From assembly GCA_029379385.1 (NCBI GenBank), contig CM055613.1, positions 25,021,652 through 25,085,651 on the forward strand: DNA of 64,000 nt. The letters are read 5' to 3'. Shown here one piece after another: positions 59,326 to 64,000 of this stretch (the stretch's first letter is position 1; each line of letters begins with the position of its first letter). Source of the DNA: Quillaja saponaria. Taxonomy: Eukaryota; Streptophyta; Magnoliopsida; Fabales; Quillajaceae. Both the position numbers and the translations under genes were made by a program. The notes beneath the pieces are model-generated. The model searched no databases and was not told the origin of the DNA. It worked only from the letters and a program-made list of their open reading frames with translations.

Positions 59326-61187
59326 ATTTCAATTGTTAAGATTAACACATTTTATCACTATAATGTATTATTATTATTATTACTTTTAAATTATATTACT
59401 ATTTTAAGAATGATTATTAATTTAATTTTTATTTGAAACTCATTTTAAAGTGAATAATATCATTTCATATTTAATTTAACTAAATAATGTTAAATCATAC
59501 TTGTCACATAACAAAAATAAGAATTTTTTATCTTAACTTTATGATTTAAGAATGTCTGTGGTTTAAAAATATAATGTGTCCTTGTAATATCACTGCAATA
59601 CAAAGATGTTAGAATAATTATTTTTTATCATGAAATAAAAAGATAGGTAAAATATCACACACATTTTGACAAAAAATATTGTGCCCAAATTACTACTATT
59701 TTATATCTAGAAGAACTCTCAACTATATATGTGAGAGCCTAAATTAAAATAATTAATTATAAAATAAATTACAAATTTAAAATATAGCTATGACGTCAGC
59801 GTAAAATTCCTGGGTCCTCCCCTGCCTGTCCTATTCTATCTCCATGGCTCCCTTTTCATCCGAACCTGTGAATGTGTAAAAATTGATGGTGTGATTATTT
59901 ACAAGCATATCTTTGTCATTCACATCCATATGTCTCATCCAGCACATGACCTCCATTACACATTGCCTAGTGATCAGTTAACAATCAGAAAAGGGTAAGC
60001 AATTATTTACAAAATCTGTGAGATTGTAAACAGAATACATTAAAGATACTCCAACACTCAAATTATTAACAATTGCTAAGTACATTACATTCTTCTTGCA
60101 TAAGATGGATTATTTCCTAATAATAACAATAAATAAAAAACTATTTTCATTAGAGACTAAAAATTATGCTTAGGACTAATATTAAGTTAACCAGGCAGGC
60201 TATTAACTATATTTTCCACTTTAAAAAAGATAGACATTGATAAGATCCAACATATTGGTTATATGTACCAGTGTGATAATCCTTTAGATGGTATTTTTCA
60301 ATATAACTTGTAGAGAACAATATGCTAAAAAAGCAACTCATAGGCATAATTTGTACAATGTAATTTTCTAAATAGGGGCAACATACTAAATAGTAACCAT
60401 GGTTGTAACAACCATTGACCAGTCACAACTGGGATAAGCCTAATGACTGGTCCCTAAAATTCTCACTTAAGTTCAATCGATATGCCAAAATCATTTTTAG
60501 TTGAAAATCTGTGCACGTGTCAAACTACAATATTGAGCGTTTGGAAGATATTTTTGGAGTGTTTATGATCATGACGTTTCCAAGATATGTCTATAGAGAT
60601 GTACCATACATATAACTTTTTCATTTCTTAAGGCAAGACACTAAAGTTCAATTTAGTCCTTATAAATTTTTATATCTTAAATAACAATTCAACTCTTATA
60701 ATTTCTTACTCCCTAAATGATAATTTTCCATACTAGTTTTTATAGGTTAAATAACATTTTTATTCTTATTACTTTATCTTTGTCAATTTTCACATTTTTA
60801 CTCCTCTAATTGACAGTTTTACTCTTATAAATGAATTTTATTTTTTCATTTTTTTTAATTTGATTATAGACACATAGATGATAAGGTGGCTCATTAGAAT
60901 ACTAAAAATTGATGAGATTGGAAGAATGCCAAGAAGGCAGGATCCTGAAAGTGGTACATTCACTATGTTGCAATCCATGTACCATCCCCAACCCGACCCG
61001 ATTGGTACACTTTTTTTGTTGTCGGGGTAAAAAATGGGTAACAGGCCGGGCATGAATAATTAGGGTAAATACCCGGAGGCTTCAGTTGAAGTTTGGATAA
61101 GCCGAAAAAGCCCACCTCTCCATCAAGCAGAGCATCTAATTATTCGAGACTCAAATATCATTAGGAAATATCTGTTCGAAGGTAAAT
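59326..61187. other. AT-rich DNA, no gene
   Basis: No coding domain. Near 60990-61060 are phrases such as ACCCGACCCG and GGCCGGGCATG, similar in style to MITE interiors, without detectable ends. The minus-strand frame at 60838-61053 is not credible as a gene. Confidence 0.4.
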
Positions 61188-61275
61188 GTTTAGATATATA
61201 CCGGTCCGAGCATAGCTCAAATGACAGCGCCGAACCAAATCAAACCCAAAAAAAAAAAAAAAGTTTAGATATATA
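61188..61275 (+). mobile_element. Miniature SINE insertion: tRNA-like head plus poly-A with a perfect target duplication
   Basis: The 62-base insert 61201-61262 begins CCGGTCCGAGCATAGCTCAA (A-box-like), continues for about 47 bases and ends in about 16 A. It is flanked by perfect 13-bp copies of GTTTAGATATATA at 61188-61200 and 61263-61275. It lacks a B box and SINE body, so the inserted RNA was 3'-shortened or primed internally (inference). Confidence 0.8.
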
Positions 61276-61421
61276 TTGGGAAGCTGCATAATTCAAACTT
61301 TACAATTTTCGCCGGAATATCCATACATGGATATGCACCATACATCTAAACTTTCTCTTTGTGCTGAAGAATTTCATACCCATATTAGTCTGTGTATAAA
61401 TAATTTGGAATAATACAAAAT

Positions 61422-62885
61422 TTATTTTCGTCCTTTTAAAAATATTACAATCAGAGCAACAATTATAGAATGATCAACAGATGCAGGAAATATGGTTAGT
61501 CGAAACTTACCCCTCTTGACAAATATTTGGTTTAGCTTGTACATCAGGCTAGTCTGCAAAAATAACTCAGATTACTCGTTTGAAATCAATGGAAGGTGAC
61601 ATTCTAACAAATAAAGTCACAAGTTTGAAATCAAACCGCAATCCATTAGAGTAACATAGACAAATGATAAGAGGAATACTCATCAAGTACAGAGATTACT
61701 CCTTGTCAATCATTCAAGGCAATAAAAGATATACCAACTCTAATTTTGCAGTTTGTTAGTCTGTGGGTGTGCATGAACGAGGGCACACATTATATGTAAT
61801 GTTATATGGGACAAGTGCGTGAAAAATTGGTGAAGCACTGATTCAAAGATGACGAAAAGCAAGACATGCAAAATTGTTGACTAGAGTCTTATTTATGAGG
61901 CTAAGTCACGATTACAATAATGAACACACAAAGAATACTACAAAGAGAAATCTATTATAACTCTCAACAGATTGAAAATTGAAAAAAGAAAAGAAAAAAA
62001 AGAAGCCCAATATCCAATCTGTAAATATATGATAAGAATTTGGCAAAGTAGAATAATGAAAATTGGTCAGAGATTGGGGCAATGTTAACTAGCTCATAAA
62101 TAATTGAGGTAGTACAAAAAGGGTAGGTTTAGGCACTTGTTGGAATACCAATTCTCATTTTACACTTGAAAACAGAAAAGCATTTGCTAAGGGCCTAAGG
62201 CCATTTAGATATATACATCCATGTATGCATCCAAAGTATATATCCTAATACTTACCAGATTAAAATAAAAGATCATTTCTAGACAGGCGAAGTGAAAAAA
62301 GACAACTAAAAACTACATTTCAATGTTTTAATGCTCGTGTCTCTTGTTTCCTTGAATCATGGAACATATCATTAGGTCTCCAAATTTAGTGATCTGGACA
62401 GAAATGGACCACAATATAGAACATGAAATCTGCATAGCAATTCCATTGGTGTAATGAATTAGATAACACTAGTTTGTGGGCATTTAAGCAAGGCAGCTAT
62501 ATAACAACCTAGCAATTGACACATCAGACAGTGCCAAAAGAGAATTGAGGGAGATTGAACCAATAAGTTGCACTAGTGCAGTGGTAGTTACTGGCTTAAA
62601 TACATTTCAAAATCAACATAAAAGAAGTCACTGAGGCCTCAATTACAATGCTAATTCAGTTACATATAGTACCTGCGCCACTATCGCATTGCCTTTATAG
62701 ATAGTGCATGATCTTTGGAATGGGGAACCCTTGACTTTCAAAGCACAGGTTGAGTCATCTGAATTTTCACCGACAAGAAATACCTCTAGCTCAATTCTAG
62801 TGAGCGTTTTCAGGGATCTTTGTACTCTGAAAACCAATTCCTTCTCCCCATTATTGTCACCCTCATAGCAGTTCCAACATCCATT
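61422..62885 (-). CDS. LOR: LURP-one-related (LOR, DUF567) protein, last two exons; first exon outside the window
   Basis: Tubby-like fold family; the Arabidopsis founder LURP1 is pathogen-induced, but most members have no known biochemical role. Exon 62885-62673 (71 residues, starts NGCWNCYEGD) contains KELVFRVQRSLKTLTRIELE, then CALKVKGSPFQRSCTIYKG and AIVAQ, the family core. A 1.1-kb GT-AG intron follows. The last exon 61553-61422 encodes TSLMYKLNQIFVKRGKFRL, then TIFPASVDHSIIVALIVIFL and GRK before the stop. That is the usual hydrophobic C-terminal helix and strand. Both exons are phase 0 and uninterrupted. The N-terminal part was not found up to 64000, so the gene is partial or 5'-truncated. 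Length so far is 114 residues of about 200-220 expected. Confidence 0.88.
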
Positions 62886-64000
62886 CTGCAACACATAAAA
62901 CAAACTCAAATTTGTTCTGACCAAACTGAAAAGATTAACCAAAATAAAAAAAGAATAAGAAAATTTTCTTTAGCTCCCTGTGGTTTTGCACCAAAGGGGA
63001 AACAACAATGAAAAAGGCTTCGCCCAGTTCTTAAGCACTGGAGTTGGAACTTGGCTATTTTTATGTTCAGATGAGGCCCCAGAAGAGAATATTATTAGGC
63101 TTGAGGCTGATCTTCAGAACAATGGGAATGAGGCTAAGCAAGGGATTTCGTGACAACTCCGATTGGCTGTGTTGTGTTTCTAATGAGTTGTTCAATGTTT
63201 GGCATGTGGAGTTGTATATATAATGAGCTGGTTTAGATCAATCCTAACCCAATGAAACTTTGGTCACATGTGGTTTCCAAGGTGTCATTGCCACAGGTGG
63301 TTTCTAATATTATCTACATGCTTACCTTTGTCCATCTTAGCATGGAAAAATCACGTGAATAACATGCATGCTGCGTCTAAAGACTAAACCCTCCAAGTTC
63401 GCAAATCAGCTCCAGTCTCCCTCATTTACATTTTCTTTTTTGGTACATCAAACATACGACCTCTATCCAAGCCTTATCTAACCTTAACAACTCCTTGTCT
63501 ACGAACTTTATCTCAGGTACATCTGTGCACATAAGTAATCTCTCCTAATCTAAACTAAGCCTGGATTAGGGTTTGCTAATGCAGGTAAATTGGATCTGAT
63601 TTAAGAATTGAGGGGTTAGACGCAACGGCTCAAACACCCTTCCTATGATTTTTTCCAATACCTAGATGGATAGGAAACCATTGACAATAGCAGAAATCAG
63701 AGGATAGCAATTTAACAGGCTCAAACCACACACATGTTGACAATAAAAAATTTTAAAAAAAAAATGGGACAAATTGCAGGTAAACAGTGAATCTACATTT
63801 TCCCAAAAAGAAAAAGATCATCATGTAAAGCCCACATAAAGATTAGTTTATTTAGGCCATAAAAGCATTACCAACTTCACATAATTATATGATCTTGCAG
63901 AGAAGATAGAATACATCAAAAGCAACTATGTACTATTACAATTATAATTAGTCACTGCTGTAAAATAAATCATAATCCATAATATTTGTTACTAATTCAC
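62886..64000. other. LOR intron or upstream DNA, no exon recognised
   Basis: If the LOR gene is complete, this is intron 1 and its first exon lies beyond the window. A plus-strand open stretch at about 63018-63150 (DEAPEENIIRLEADLQNNGN) looks protein-like but is short and unassigned. Confidence 0.4.

Noticed and set aside
60838..61053. 71-codon minus-strand frame with hydrophobic tail
   Set aside because: Low-complexity end and MITE-like wording; no family resemblance.
1..64000. A co-operating gene cluster or new multi-gene system
   Set aside because: The genes belong to unrelated plant families, have separate promoters and introns, and show no shared regulation or pathway beyond chance neighbourhood.

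Overview
The window is nuclear DNA of a eudicot plant. It is AT-rich. Most genes are split by spliceosomal introns, the proteins belong to plant families (sieve element occlusion proteins, a CYP86-type P450, a heptahelical PAQR protein, sucrose-phosphate synthase, a LURP-one-related protein), and the intergenic DNA is full of plant transposons. I cannot name the species. There are no operons. The genes look like unrelated neighbours, apart from a tandem SEO pair and decayed duplicates of the P450 and of LRR receptor-like proteins. No new multi-gene system is evident. The unusual signals lie in splice sites, frame breaks and repeat structures.

Layout. 1-4553: minus-strand Ty1/copia remnant running off the left edge, with a hAT-type MITE inside it. 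5376-8207 and 9275-12437: two minus-strand SEO genes with the same seven-exon plan; the first has a one-base frameshift near its end, the second reads through but needs a GC-AG intron. 12.6-15.9 kb: duplicated non-coding segments and a P450 pseudogene fragment. 16045-17619: intact intronless CYP86-clan P450 on the plus strand. 17.8-21.7 kb: probable large Ty3/gypsy LTR. 21.9-24.5 kb: three fragments of LRR receptor-like protein pseudogenes. 24821-26873: minus-strand HHP/PAQR gene, also with a one-base frameshift. 27-33 kb: transposon remnants, including a long-TIR element. 33038-39907: complete 13-exon sucrose-phosphate synthase gene, minus strand, 1058 residues. 40.1-61 kb: gene-free transposon and repeat territory. 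It holds a second hAT MITE, a (TTAAAAA)n minisatellite, a probable CACTA element containing a decayed copia element and an eight-copy array of about 166 bp, a small CACTA MITE and SINEs. 61422-62885: last two exons of a minus-strand LURP-one-related gene whose first exon lies past the right edge.

Roles. SEO proteins form phloem protein filaments in sieve elements, and sucrose-phosphate synthase makes the sucrose that phloem carries, but their proximity here is probably chance. The P450 is a probable fatty-acid hydroxylase of the suberin/cutin type. HHP and LOR proteins are a membrane receptor-like family and a tubby-like family with poorly known roles. Exon boundaries were placed by reading conserved protein sequence across GT/AG (or GC/AG) sites by eye, so they are inferred, not transcript-confirmed.
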